Shown: positions 8,501 through 17,650 of the stretch, piece after piece
Layout of the letters: every line of letters starts with the position of its first letter
Numbering within the stretch: position 1 is the stretch's first letter
Assembly: GCA_025454955.1 (NCBI GenBank)
Contig: JALONL010000008.1
Span: 1-64,000, forward strand
Direction of reading: 5' to 3'
DNA from: Bacteroidia bacterium
Lineage (GTDB): Bacteria; Bacteroidota; Bacteroidia; Palsa-965
Length of the DNA stretch: 64,000 nucleotides
Notes under the pieces: generated by a model
Told to the model about the DNA's origin: nothing
What the model saw: the letters and a program-made list of their open reading frames with translations, nothing else
Databases searched by the model: none
Position numbers and translations under genes: made by a program

Positions 8501-10030
8501 ATGAAAACGCTGCTGCTTTTTGCTTTTCTGCTTTGCGGTGTGCTGGCACAGGCGCAACCCATTGCCACCTCCAACAGCAAACAAATAGCCGTGCGCAATG
8601 CCGAAAGCCTCATCGGCGATCAGCGCCTGGGCTACCAGCGCCTGCTGGGCAATGTGCAGTTCGAACACCAGGGCACACTTATGTATTGCGACAGTGCCCA
8701 CCTGCGCAGTCAGGGCAACACGCTCGAAGCATACGGCCATGTACACATACAGCAGGGCGATTCGGTACACATTTACGGCGACCTGCTCAAGTACGACGGC
8801 AACAGCCGCATTGCCAACATGCGCCGCAATGTGCGCCTCACCGACCGCGACATGGTGCTCACCACCGACTCGGCCGCCTACGATATGAACAGCAAAATTG
8901 CCCGCTACGTAAGCGGTGCAAAAATTGTGAGCCGCGAAAACACCCTCAACAGCCAGATCGGCACCTACTCTACCGAAACCAAAACCCTCACCTTCAAAAA
9001 AAACGTGGTGCTCAACAATCCGCGCTACGTAATGAACTGCGACACGCTGCGCTATCAGCCCGATACGAAAGTGGCTTATTTCCTCGGGCCCACCACCATA
9101 AAATCAAAAGGCAGCACCGATTTTATTTACTGCGAAAACGGTTTCTACGACACGAAAAGAGACGTATGCCAGTTCCGGCAAAACGCCTACATCATTACTG
9201 AATCGCAGGAACTGCGCGGCGACAGCTTGTGGTACGACCGCCGCAACGGTTTGGGCAAAGCCATTGGCCACGTAAAACTTACCGATACCACGCAAAACAT
9301 TGTCATTACCGGCGGCCTCGCCACACACAACGAACGCACCAATACTTCGGTGGTAACGAAGGAAGCGTTGTTCATTCAGATCTTCGACAAAGACTCGCTC
9401 TTCCTTCATGCCGATACGCTGAAAACAATTACCGTTGATCCGCCCAAAGACGATACCATTTCTGAAAAAGAGCGCAAGGTTTACGCCTATCGCGGTGTGC
9501 GTTTTTTCAAAACCGATTTGCAGGGCCGCTGCGACTCGCTTTCGTGGACCTCGGCCGACAGTACGATGCGTCTTTTCGGCGATCCGGTGCTTTGGTCGGG
9601 CGGCAACCAGCTCACGGCCGAGCGTGTGTACATTATCACGGTAAAAGGCGAAGTGAAACGGCTGGAGCTCGAAAATCTGGCCTTCATTGCCTCTCGCGAT
9701 GACAGTGCGCGTTTCAACCAGATACGCGGCAAGCACATGACCGGCTATTTTCAGGATAATGAATTGGTGCGAATTGATGTGCGCGGCAACGGACAAACGC
9801 TTTACTACGCCCGCGATCAGGGCCTGCTGGTGGGCGTAAACCGGGCCGATTGCAGCCGTTTGCGCATAGAAGTAAAAGACAGTCAGGTAACAGGAATCAG
9901 CTTTTACGAAAAACCCGAGGCTTCGCTTTTTCCCCCGCTCGATTTACCGCCGCGTCAGGCATTGCTCAAAGACTTTAAGTGGCGCGAAAAAGAGCAGCCC
10001 ATGTCGGTGGCCGATTTGTTTGTGAAGTAG
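8501..10030 (+). CDS. OstA/LptA-like periplasmic protein
   Basis: A 509-residue secreted protein with signal peptide MKTLLLFAFLLCGVLAQAQ. The mature part is built of repeated beta strands of the OstA/LptA jelly-roll kind. Typical phrases are GNVQFEHQGTLMYCDSAHL and YGHVHIQQGDSVHIYGDLLKYDG, which recur with variation. In Bacteroidota such OstA-like proteins are thought to act in lipopolysaccharide transport across the periplasm. Upstream in-frame ATGs (8444, 8456) exist, but 8501 gives a proper signal peptide. It lies 91 bases after purA on the same strand. Confidence 0.8.
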   Translation: MKTLLLFAFLLCGVLAQAQPIATSNSKQIAVRNAESLIGDQRLGYQRLLGNVQFEHQGTLMYCDSAHLRSQGNTLEAYGHVHIQQGDSVHIYGDLLKYDGNSRIANMRRNVRLTDRDMVLTTDSAAYDMNSKIARYVSGAKIVSRENTLNSQIGTYSTETKTLTFKKNVVLNNPRYVMNCDTLRYQPDTKVAYFLGPTTIKSKGSTDFIYCENGFYDTKRDVCQFRQNAYIITESQELRGDSLWYDRRNGLGKAIGHVKLTDTTQNIVITGGLATHNERTNTSVVTKEALFIQIFDKDSLFLHADTLKTITVDPPKDDTISEKERKVYAYRGVRFFKTDLQGRCDSLSWTSADSTMRLFGDPVLWSGGNQLTAERVYIITVKGEVKRLELENLAFIASRDDSARFNQIRGKHMTGYFQDNELVRIDVRGNGQTLYYARDQGLLVGVNRADCSRLRIEVKDSQVTGISFYEKPEASLFPPLDLPPRQALLKDFKWREKEQPMSVADLFVK

Positions 10031-10033
10031 GCA

Positions 10034-13009
10034 CTACTTCTTAAATCCGTTCAGCAATTCTTTCAGCACTTTTCCGCGCACACCCATTCGGGCCAATTTA
10101 TTGTCGTCGGCATCGGGATACACGCGGTTGGAGAGAAACACAAATACAATTCCCGTTTCCGGATCGGCCCATGCCTGTGTGCCTGTAAAGCCCTGGTGGC
10201 CGTAGCTTTGCAGCGAAATGCCCTCGCAGGCAGGCACAAAGGTTTCGGGATCGGGCTTGTCGAAACCCAATCCGCGCCGGTTGCCGCTAAATTGTGTGCG
10301 CGTGTACATGGCCACCGTGCCCGGATCGAAATATTGCTGCCAGCCGTAGGAGCCGCCGTTGAGGTAAAGCTGCATCATCACCCCCACATCGTTCGCATTA
10401 CTGAAAACTCCTGCATGACCACCAATGCCGCCCTGCATGGCCGCCGCCGGGTCGTGTACATCGCCCTGAATTAACTGGCCGCGGAATTTCAAATCGTTTT
10501 CGGTGGGCGCACAACGGCTGGCGGGAAAACGCAATCCGGGCTGATAGCCCATTGTGGGCAGCCCCAGCGGGCGGTAAAAATTGGCGTTCACATAATCGGT
10601 AAGCAGCATTTGTTCCTGCTTTTCGATAATGCGCTTGAGAAAGAAAAAGCAGAGGTCGCTGTATTTGTAACCCACGCCCGCACTCATTCCCGAATTTACC
10701 ACCTGCTGATACATGGTATCGAGGTAGCTGTATTTCATGAAAATGCCGGGCGCCACATAAATCGGAAACGAATCGGAATATACATTGCGGTAAATGGATT
10801 TTTTACGCACACCGTTTTTGTCCACTGTTTTTGTCCAGAACGGAATCCACGCTTCCAGTCCGGCCTGATGCGCCATCATATTGCGTATCACGATACGGCC
10901 TTTGCTGGTGTTTTTCAGTTCGGGAAGATAAACGCTGAGTGTGCTGTCCACGTTTAGTTTGGCCTGTTCCTGCTGCCGCATTATGGCGGGCGTGGTAGCC
11001 ATAATTTTGGTAACGGAAGCAACGTCGTACAAATCCATGTTATTCACTTTATGCTTTTGCGCGTAAGTGAAATGGCCATACGATTTGTGCAGAAATACTT
11101 TTCCGTTTTTGGCGGCGAGGAGTTGTCCGCCGGGAAATGCTTTTTTCTCAATGGCATCGGCCATAATGGAGTCGATGCGTTTAAGCGCATCGCGGCTGAA
11201 ACCCACGGCTTCGGCGGGCACGTAGGCAAAACGTTCGGGAGCCGGAGTAGCGAGTCCGGTGCCCAATGCCCAGCCTTTGAGTGTAACCGGCAGTTTACCT
11301 TTTGCGCTCACGCCGCCAAACACAAGCTGTGCGGCCACATCCTGCAGGGCGGGCAAACTCTCGTAAGCCATTATCACCGCATTGCTGCGCGCAATTTCGG
11401 GCAGCACATCAGTAGAGTATGCCGAGCCAAACACCGCAGCCACCACCGCTTTTCCCTTCGACTTGAGTGTGGACAGCAGCAGCGAGGTTTGCGGATGAAT
11501 GTTAAAGTTATTTGCCGTGCGCTGGCTCACTGCACTCAAACTCACCACTACAAGGTCAAACGTATCGAGTTTGTTAATCAGCGTATCATACTCGCTTTGC
11601 TTTGCATCGTTGCTCAGTGCAAATGGTGTTACGCTTGCATACAATGCCAAACGTTCGTGAAACAGTCCGGGTTTGCTGCTGCCCAGCGTTACCGAGGCCA
11701 TGCTCAATGTATCGGGCCGGCGCAGGGGCAAAAGCTGTTGTTCGTTGCGCAGCAGAGTTACTGCGCTTTCGGCCATCTGGTGGTTGAGCCAGTCGGAGGC
11801 CGGTGTGTTAAGGTCTTTTACCAGGTTATTGAGTTTTACTATCGGCTTTGTGGTGAGGCCCAGCCATTGTTTGGTAAGCAGCACGCGGCGGCAGCGTTCG
11901 TCTATTTCGGCCTGTGTAATTTCCTTGCGGGCAATGGCTGCTTTTATGGCAGCTAATGCTTTGGGCACGTCGCCCGAGAAAAGCAGCACATCGTTTCCGG
12001 CCAGCAGTGCTTTTACATCCACTTCGCCTTCGGGGAAATAGCTGCTTACGCCTTTCATGTTGAGGGCATCGGTAAACACCAATCCGCGAAAACCAAGCTG
12101 CTCGCGCAGCAAGCCGGTAACCACTTTTTTCGACAACGTGGTGGGTGTATTGGCCGCAGTATCGTAGGCCGGAATGGAAAGGTGGGCCACCATCATACTG
12201 CCCAGACCGCCATTGATAAGACCTTTAAACGGAAACAATTCGAGCGAATCGAGCCGTTCTTTGCTGTGCGAAATTACGGGCAGGGTTTTGTGCGAGTCGC
12301 TGTCGGTATCGCCATGCCCGGGAAAATGCTTTCCGCAGGCCAGCACACCGCCCTGCTGCAAACCATTCATATACAACAATGCTTTACGCGTCACGGCAAA
12401 TTTATCTTCGCCAAACGAACGGGTGCCGATTACGGGATTTGCCGCATTGTTATTCACATCTGCCACCGGCGAAAAGCTTATTTGTACGCCCAGACGCTTG
12501 CATTGCCGCGCCATATCGCGCCCCATGAAATAGATGAGCGAATCGTTTTGCATGGCCCCCAGAGTCATTTGTCGGGGAAACACAATGGTACTGTCAATGC
12601 GCATGGAAAGGCCCCACTCGGCATCCATGGCAATCATGAGCGGCACTTTAGAAAGTTTCTGGTATTTGTTGGTAAGCTGCGCCTGCCTCACCGGCCCGCC
12701 CTGCATGAAGATGAGTCCGCCGATACGGTATTTGCTCACCAGCGTGGTGATTTCCTTTACGTGCGTGGCATTTTTATTGGACCAGGCCGCCACCATAAAC
12801 AGTTGTGTGATGCGTTGATCGGGGGTGAGGGTTTTCATTACCGAATCGGCCCAGCGGGTATTGCTCATTTGCAGAAACGGCGGCGGCTGGGGAGTTTCTT
12901 CGTTTGCTGCGGCAATTTCGGTGGGTGATTCATTGAGCGATATATGGGATACTGCGGGAGAGAGCAGCAGCAGCGGGAAAATGAAGGCGGCGGTACGTAG
13001 GATATGCAT
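10034..13009 (-). CDS. GH3 beta-N-acetylhexosaminidase fused to a class C beta-lactamase-like serine hydrolase
   Basis: A 991-residue secreted fusion. After a signal peptide comes a glycoside hydrolase family 3 domain (about residues 50-400) with the NagZ-type signature GKHFPGHGDTDSDSHKTLP and the nucleophile region VFTDALNMKG. A linker domain follows. The last ~380 residues are a serine hydrolase/beta-lactamase domain with SVTK (SxxK), YSD (YxN position) and GHQGFTGT. The combination is known in Bacteroidota and suggests peptidoglycan trimming or recycling in the periplasm. An in-frame ATG at 13144 exists, but 13009 starts the signal peptide. The gene is convergent with the OstA-like gene, 3 bases apart. 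Confidence 0.88.
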   Translation of the reverse strand: MHILRTAAFIFPLLLLSPAVSHISLNESPTEIAAANEETPQPPPFLQMSNTRWADSVMKTLTPDQRITQLFMVAAWSNKNATHVKEITTLVSKYRIGGLIFMQGGPVRQAQLTNKYQKLSKVPLMIAMDAEWGLSMRIDSTIVFPRQMTLGAMQNDSLIYFMGRDMARQCKRLGVQISFSPVADVNNNAANPVIGTRSFGEDKFAVTRKALLYMNGLQQGGVLACGKHFPGHGDTDSDSHKTLPVISHSKERLDSLELFPFKGLINGGLGSMMVAHLSIPAYDTAANTPTTLSKKVVTGLLREQLGFRGLVFTDALNMKGVSSYFPEGEVDVKALLAGNDVLLFSGDVPKALAAIKAAIARKEITQAEIDERCRRVLLTKQWLGLTTKPIVKLNNLVKDLNTPASDWLNHQMAESAVTLLRNEQQLLPLRRPDTLSMASVTLGSSKPGLFHERLALYASVTPFALSNDAKQSEYDTLINKLDTFDLVVVSLSAVSQRTANNFNIHPQTSLLLSTLKSKGKAVVAAVFGSAYSTDVLPEIARSNAVIMAYESLPALQDVAAQLVFGGVSAKGKLPVTLKGWALGTGLATPAPERFAYVPAEAVGFSRDALKRIDSIMADAIEKKAFPGGQLLAAKNGKVFLHKSYGHFTYAQKHKVNNMDLYDVASVTKIMATTPAIMRQQEQAKLNVDSTLSVYLPELKNTSKGRIVIRNMMAHQAGLEAWIPFWTKTVDKNGVRKKSIYRNVYSDSFPIYVAPGIFMKYSYLDTMYQQVVNSGMSAGVGYKYSDLCFFFLKRIIEKQEQMLLTDYVNANFYRPLGLPTMGYQPGLRFPASRCAPTENDLKFRGQLIQGDVHDPAAAMQGGIGGHAGVFSNANDVGVMMQLYLNGGSYGWQQYFDPGTVAMYTRTQFSGNRRGLGFDKPDPETFVPACEGISLQSYGHQGFTGTQAWADPETGIVFVFLSNRVYPDADDNKLARMGVRGKVLKELLNGFKK

Positions 13010-13260
13010 GTGTATTGACAGCGATGTATAAAGATAAACACGGTATTCCCTGCTGTTTTGCAGGAATGGATAAGTGTTTGGATTGAGACAATAAATGTAC
13101 CGGGATGAGTGGGAGGTATTACCGGGATGAGGGAGACTTTTCAACAGCTACGCTGTTGATGAGGTTTTTCTGGTTGGACGGGTGGTGAGTGTTTTGAGGG
13201 ATGGTGGTGATGGATTTGATTGGGGGAGCCGCTGCGCGGCTGCATTTGCTGGCGGTGGGT
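13010..13260. other. Promoter-side flank of the GH3 fusion gene
   Basis: The part nearest the gene is ordinary intergenic sequence. From about 13140 the base use changes sharply to G-rich on the + strand, leading into the repeat block. Open frames here and in the repeat block are composition artefacts. Confidence 0.4.
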
Positions 13261-13297
13261 GGTACTCAGGCGGCTCCGCTTCGGACTGTGCTGGCGG

Positions 13298-13452
13298 GCA
13301 GGAGTACTCGGGCTGCTGCGCAGCAGCCTGCACGGGTGGTGGGAGTACTCAGGCTGCTGCGCAGCAGCCTGCACGGGTGCGATGCCTCGCACCCTTACGG
13401 GAATCTTTGGGCCGACGGGGAGATTCCCGTTGGGGTGCGAGGCGTCGCATCC
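13298..13452. repeat. Left palindromic module (REP-like)
   Basis: Contains two copies of the perfect 18-bp palindrome GGCTGCTGCGCAGCAGCC (13311-13328 and 13352-13369). A hairpin with 8-bp arms follows (GGGTGCGA/TCGCACCC, 13375-13394). Next is an inverted repeat with 10-bp arms (ACGGGAATCT/AGATTCCCGT, 13397-13430). Last is an inverted, slightly mutated copy of the GGGTGCGA hairpin. The whole tail can therefore fold as one nested cruciform. The same module recurs at 14265-14375, next to the RAYT gene. Confidence 0.8.
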
Positions 13453-13455
13453 AGT

Positions 13456-14264
13456 GCTGAGAGCGGGTGGTGCTCGGACGGCGGTGTGGTGGGCGGTGCT
13501 GAGCATGACGGTGCTCGGACTGCGGTGCGGCGGGTTGTGCTGGGCGTGAGATGCTCAGACGGCGGTGTGGTGGGAGGTGCTGGGCGTTACGGTGCTCAGA
13601 CGGCGGTGTGGTGGGAGGTGCTGGGCGTTACGGTGCTCAGACGGCGGTGTGGTGGGAGGTGCTGGGCGTTACGGTGCTCAGACGGCAGTGTGGTGGGAGG
13701 TGCTGAGCGTGACGGTGCTCGGAGGGCGGTGTGGTGGGCGGTGCTGGCATGAGATGCTCGGGCGGCAGTGCGGCGGGTGGTGCTGGGCGTGAGATCCTCA
13801 GTCGGCGGTGTGGTGGGCGGTGCTGGCATGAGATGCTCGTAGGGCGGTGCTGCGGGCGGTGCTGGACGTGAGGTTCTCGGACGGTGTTGCGGCGAACTTT
13901 GCTGGGCGTGAGATGCTCGGTCGTCGGTGTGGCGGGCGGTGCTGGGCGTGAGGTGCTCGTACGGCGGTGCGGCGGGTTGTGCTGGGCGTGAGATCCTCAG
14001 TCGGCGATGTGGTGGGCGGTGCTGGCATGAGATGCTCGTACGGCGGTGCGGCGGGCGGTGCTGGGAATGTGACGCTCGGACGGCAGTGAGGCTGGCTCTG
14101 CTGGGCGTGACGGCGGTGTGTTGGGCCGTGCTGAGCATGACGGTCCTCGGACGGCGGTACTGGGCATGAGATCCTCGGATGACGGTGCGACGGACTGTAC
14201 TGGGCGTGAGGTGCTCTGGCCTGAGATCCTCGGTCGTCGGTGCGGCGGACTGTGCTGGTGGCTG
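13456..14264. repeat. Degenerate 39-41 bp minisatellite
   Basis: About 20 tandem units with a period of 39-41 bases. The anchor tgctc(g/a)g recurs at 13471, 13512, 13552, 13593, 13634, 13675, 13716, 13755, 13795, 13834 and onward. Units at 13580-13680 are almost identical (exact 41-base period); outer ones have diverged. The + strand is strongly G-rich. No conserved reading frame runs through it, so it is treated as non-coding. Confidence 0.85.
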
Positions 14265-14375
14265 GAGTACCCGGGCTGCTGCGCAGCAGCCTGCCCGGGT
14301 GCGATGCCTCGCACCCTTACGGGAATCTTGGAGCGTACCGGGAGATTCCCGTTGGGGTGCGAGGCATCGCACCCG
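14265..14375. repeat. Right palindromic module (REP-like)
   Basis: A second copy of the left module: the 18-bp palindrome at 14274-14291, the GGGTGCGA/TCGCACCC hairpin at 14297-14316, the ACGGGAATCT/AGATTCCCGT inverted repeat at 14319-14352, and the inverted copy of the hairpin ending near 14373. The halves are mirror images, so the tail forms a near-perfect nested palindrome. It ends about 13 bases from the RAYT stop codon. Confidence 0.82.
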
Positions 14376-14387
14376 TGCAGGAGGCCT

Positions 14388-14891
14388 TTATATGTAGTTT
14401 TCCGGGTTTTTCCTTATGTACCGGGCCACGTTGAGGAGATGCCTTTTATCGCGGATGATCATGTCGTGATAGCCCCTTTGCCACCCGAAGGGGGCTCCGA
14501 GTTTTCGTGACTGTGTGGTTACGGCCGATTTATAGCCGCGTATTACCGAGGCCAGGTTATTACGCTGGGGGCCGAAAGTACTGAGGTTCTTTTCCGGCTC
14601 CCGGTCTTTGTGTATGGTGTTGGCTCCTATTCCTATGAGGGCATGTACATGATCGGGCATTACCACGAACTCGAAGAGATGGAGATTCATATCGGGGCGA
14701 AGCTCCGGTGAACGGAACCACTCGTGAAGCGCGATTTCGCCCATCGGCGAAAGTATCATTTCTCCCTCCATTATCTGCCCGAAAAACGGGTTTCGGTTTT
14801 CGGTGACCATCGTGATAAAATACAGGCCTTTGCCGGAATAGTCCCATTCCGAAAGCCGAAGCGAATTTAGGCGTGCTCTGTCTTTTGCCAT
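14388..14891 (-). CDS. REP-associated tyrosine transposase (RAYT, IS200/Y1 family)
   Basis: A 167-residue single-strand DNA endonuclease of the Y1 HUH superfamily. The metal-binding HUH motif is in VVMPDHVHALIGI. The candidate catalytic tyrosine lies in the C-terminal helix around VARYIRKNPENY. The opening WDYSGKGLYFITMVTENRNPFFG is typical of the family. RAYTs are domesticated relatives of IS200 transposases that act on REP palindromes near their own gene. Here such palindromes sit immediately downstream. The start at 14891 (MAKDRARLN) is chosen because homologues begin there; an open frame runs further to 15059 but overlaps the divergent channel gene. It appears intact. Confidence 0.88.
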   Translation of the reverse strand: MAKDRARLNSLRLSEWDYSGKGLYFITMVTENRNPFFGQIMEGEMILSPMGEIALHEWFRSPELRPDMNLHLFEFVVMPDHVHALIGIGANTIHKDREPEKNLSTFGPQRNNLASVIRGYKSAVTTQSRKLGAPFGWQRGYHDMIIRDKRHLLNVARYIRKNPENYI

Positions 14892-15019
14892 TGGTGCATA
14901 AATACATATTGCCGCCTGAAAAACCGAAGGGCTGTTGAAAGAAATTCCTCTTTTTTGTGGACTCGCAAATCGTTGTTTCAAACGACATCGGAAACGGGGA
15001 GCCTGCGCACTTTTGCGCC

Positions 15020-15694
15020 ATGAGCAATGAAGCAAAACCTCAGGAACCCGTATCGGCATTAAGTATTGTCATTATCATACTTTCGATATACATTTTGCTG
15101 GCCATGATTGCAGATACTTTTTTTCGGCTTCCCGAAAATGTGTCGCATGTGCTGGCTATTGTGGATGACGGGATTTGTATCGTGTTTCTGATTGAGTTTT
15201 TGATGCGGTTCAGGAGGGCGGAAAGCAAGTGGAAGTTTATGAAATGGGGTTGGATTGATTTGCTTTCGAGCATACCCTCTTTTGATGTGTTTCGCTATGG
15301 GCGGGCATTACGGCTTTTCAGGCTTTTGCGCATTTTGCGGGCGTTTCAGTCAACACGGCAACTGATACGGCATATTATGCGCAAACGCAAGGAAGGCACT
15401 TTTGCTGCGGCCGGACTTGTAGCAGTTCTGATGCTCATTTTTGCGTCAATTGCCATTCTGCAGGTGGAAACCTCGCCCGATTCGAACATAAAAACAGGCG
15501 AAGATGCCTTGTGGTGGGCATTTTCGACCATTACTACCGTGGGCTACGGCGATCATTATCCGGTAACTACCGAAGGTCGTTTCATTGCCGTAGTGCTTAT
15601 GACCGTGGGCGTAGGACTGTTTGGCACTTTTGCGGCTTTCGTAACCACCTGGTTTATGGGCAAACCGGGTGAGCCTGAGACCGAAAGCAGTTGA
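15020..15694 (+). CDS. Voltage-gated-type potassium channel
   Basis: A 224-residue inner-membrane cation channel with six predicted membrane segments. The S4-like segment is arginine-rich with regular spacing (RYGRALRLFRLLRILRAFQSTRQLIR region). The pore carries the potassium selectivity filter TTVGYGD before the last helix. This points to a compact Kv-type channel that lacks a C-terminal RCK domain. The start at 15020 (MSNEAKPQ) is favoured over 14957, because a -7-like CACTTTTG lies just upstream (about 15008-15015), which would make the message almost leaderless. Its physiological role is unknown. Confidence 0.85.
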   Translation: MSNEAKPQEPVSALSIVIIILSIYILLAMIADTFFRLPENVSHVLAIVDDGICIVFLIEFLMRFRRAESKWKFMKWGWIDLLSSIPSFDVFRYGRALRLFRLLRILRAFQSTRQLIRHIMRKRKEGTFAAAGLVAVLMLIFASIAILQVETSPDSNIKTGEDALWWAFSTITTVGYGDHYPVTTEGRFIAVVLMTVGVGLFGTFAAFVTTWFMGKPGEPETESS

Positions 15695-15730
15695 ATAAGC
15701 CGTAAGGCTGAATTACCCGATTTTCCTGCG

Positions 15731-15738
15731 TAAATTTG
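15731..15738 (+). promoter_or_regulatory. Bacteroidota -7 box for mutL
   Basis: TAAATTTG is a full match to TAnnTTTG, 31 bases before the mutL ATG. No TTG at standard -33 spacing is visible. Confidence 0.45.
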
Positions 15739-15769
15739 CAGTACAATAAACCACTGCTTTTTCGCCTGT

Positions 15770-17650
15770 ATGTCAGACATTATCCGCCTGCTCCCCGATG
15801 CTGTTGCCAACCAGATTGCTGCGGGCGAGGTCATTCAGCGCCCGGCTTCGGCGGTTAAAGAGCTGCTCGAAAATGCAGTGGATGCTGGGGCCACACGCAT
15901 ACAGCTTATTGTGCAGGATGCGGGGCGCACGCTAATTCAGGTGATTGACAACGGCAAGGGCATGACAGATACCGATGCCCGGCTTTGTTTCGAGCGTCAT
16001 GCCACGTCTAAAATTTCCTCGGCCGATGACCTTTTCAACCTGCGCACGATGGGTTTTCGGGGCGAGGCTCTGGCCTCCATTGCGGCGGTGGCGCATGTGG
16101 AATTGCGTACCCGGCGGCCTGAGGACGAAATTGGCACCTGCATACGCACCGAAGGCAGCAAAATTCTGAGCCAGGAACCCGTAAACTGTCCGGCCGGCGC
16201 TTCGTTCAGCGTAAAAAACCTGTACTTCAACGTACCGGCCCGGCGCAACTTCCTCAAATCAGACGCGGCCGAATTCCGCCACATTCTCGACGAGTTTGAG
16301 CGCGTGGCGCTGGCGCATCCGCACATTGCCTTTACCCTGCACCACAACGGCACCGAAATGTTCAACCTTACGCCCGGCAACCTGCGCCAGCGTATTACCG
16401 GACTTTGCGGAAATCCTTACAACCAGCGTCTGGTACCGGTTGACGAAACCACCGACATTGTGCGCATCACCGGCTTTGTGGTGAAGCCCGAATACGCCCG
16501 GAAATCGCGCGGCGAGCAATACTTCTTCCTCAACACCCGCTTTATCAAAAACAGTTACCTGCATCACGCCGTGCAGGGGGCTTTCGAACAGCTTCTCGCG
16601 CCCGATACTCATCCCGGTTATTTCCTCTTCCTCGAAGTCGATCCAAAAACCATCGACGTAAATATTCACCCCACCAAAACCGAGGTGAAGTTTGAAGACG
16701 ACCGCTCGGTGTATGCCATTCTGCGCTCGGCCGTGAAAAGGGCGCTGGGCCAGTACAGCATTTCGCCCAGCCTCGATTTTGAGCAGGAAATGAGCATCGA
16801 ACTGCCCTACAAACCGGCTACGGCTCCCGTTTCGGCTCCGGGCATTCATGTAAATCCAAACTACAATCCGTTTGCCACCGAGTCTTCGCCCTCAACCACG
16901 CAGGGCGGCAAAACCAGCTACAACGGCAGCGGACTTTCGACCCGCGATAAAAACAACCTCGCCAACTGGCAGGAGTTGTACGACTTACATACCGGAACAA
17001 AAAACGCAGAACCCAGTTTTGCCCCGGAGCCAGAAACCAGCATACAACAGCACAGCGCATTTGACGAAGAACCCGAACAAACCAAAGGCATACAGGTGTG
17101 GCAAATTCACGACCGCTACATTGTAAGCACCATTAAATCGGGCGTAATTGTGATCGACCAGCAGCGCGCACACGAACGCATTTTGTACGAACGCTACCTG
17201 CGTTCGCTCGAACAGCACGCCGCCTCGTGCCAGCAGATTCTTTTCCCCGAAACAGTAGAATTGCCCGTGCGCGATGCCGCCCTGCTTACCCAACTGCTCG
17301 ACTCAGTAAATGCCCTGGGCTTTGATATTCGTCCGTTTGGCCCGCGCAGCTTTGTAATACACGGCATTCCGGCCGGCACCGAAGAGCAGGATGCACAGCA
17401 TTTGCTCACCGGCATGCTGGCCGATTATCAGCAAACCGGGCACGACGTACAGCTCGACACACACGCACAACTGGCCCGCGCACTGGCCCGCCAAACAGCC
17501 ATACGCCCCGGCCGCAGCCTGAGTATTGCCGAAATGCAAACCCTCACCGACGAACTTTTTGCCACTTCCCTCCCCGCTCACGCACCCGATGGTAAACCTG
17601 CCTTGATTACCTTTGGTTTGGATGAATTGGATAAACGATTTAAACGCTGA
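15770..17650 (+). CDS. mutL: DNA mismatch repair protein MutL
   Basis: The mismatch repair matchmaker ATPase that links MutS to strand removal. The N-terminal GHKL ATPase is complete over about residues 1-330: LPDAVANQIAAGEV, ENAVDAGAT, DNGKGM and TMGFRGEALASIAAV. A proline/serine-rich linker spans about 345-430. The C-terminal dimerisation/endonuclease domain carries VIDQQRAHERILYERY where nicking MutLs usually have DQHAxxERxxYE, so one metal-binding position differs. The 626 residues match Bacteroidota MutL. It overlaps the first rhomboid gene by one base. Confidence 0.96.
   Translation: MSDIIRLLPDAVANQIAAGEVIQRPASAVKELLENAVDAGATRIQLIVQDAGRTLIQVIDNGKGMTDTDARLCFERHATSKISSADDLFNLRTMGFRGEALASIAAVAHVELRTRRPEDEIGTCIRTEGSKILSQEPVNCPAGASFSVKNLYFNVPARRNFLKSDAAEFRHILDEFERVALAHPHIAFTLHHNGTEMFNLTPGNLRQRITGLCGNPYNQRLVPVDETTDIVRITGFVVKPEYARKSRGEQYFFLNTRFIKNSYLHHAVQGAFEQLLAPDTHPGYFLFLEVDPKTIDVNIHPTKTEVKFEDDRSVYAILRSAVKRALGQYSISPSLDFEQEMSIELPYKPATAPVSAPGIHVNPNYNPFATESSPSTTQGGKTSYNGSGLSTRDKNNLANWQELYDLHTGTKNAEPSFAPEPETSIQQHSAFDEEPEQTKGIQVWQIHDRYIVSTIKSGVIVIDQQRAHERILYERYLRSLEQHAASCQQILFPETVELPVRDAALLTQLLDSVNALGFDIRPFGPRSFVIHGIPAGTEEQDAQHLLTGMLADYQQTGHDVQLDTHAQLARALARQTAIRPGRSLSIAEMQTLTDELFATSLPAHAPDGKPALITFGLDELDKRFKR

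Noticed and set aside
13456..14264. Possible CRISPR array
   Set aside because: Units are head-to-tail degenerate copies without a constant repeat alternating with unique spacers, and no cas gene is nearby.
13201..14510. Long open frames on both strands in the repeat block
   Set aside because: They arise from a stop-poor G-rich tandem repeat, shift frame with the 39-41 base period, and have low-complexity products.
14388..14891. Complete IS200/IS605 insertion sequence
   Set aside because: No TnpB partner and no IS-type ends; the palindromes and protein size fit a RAYT instead.
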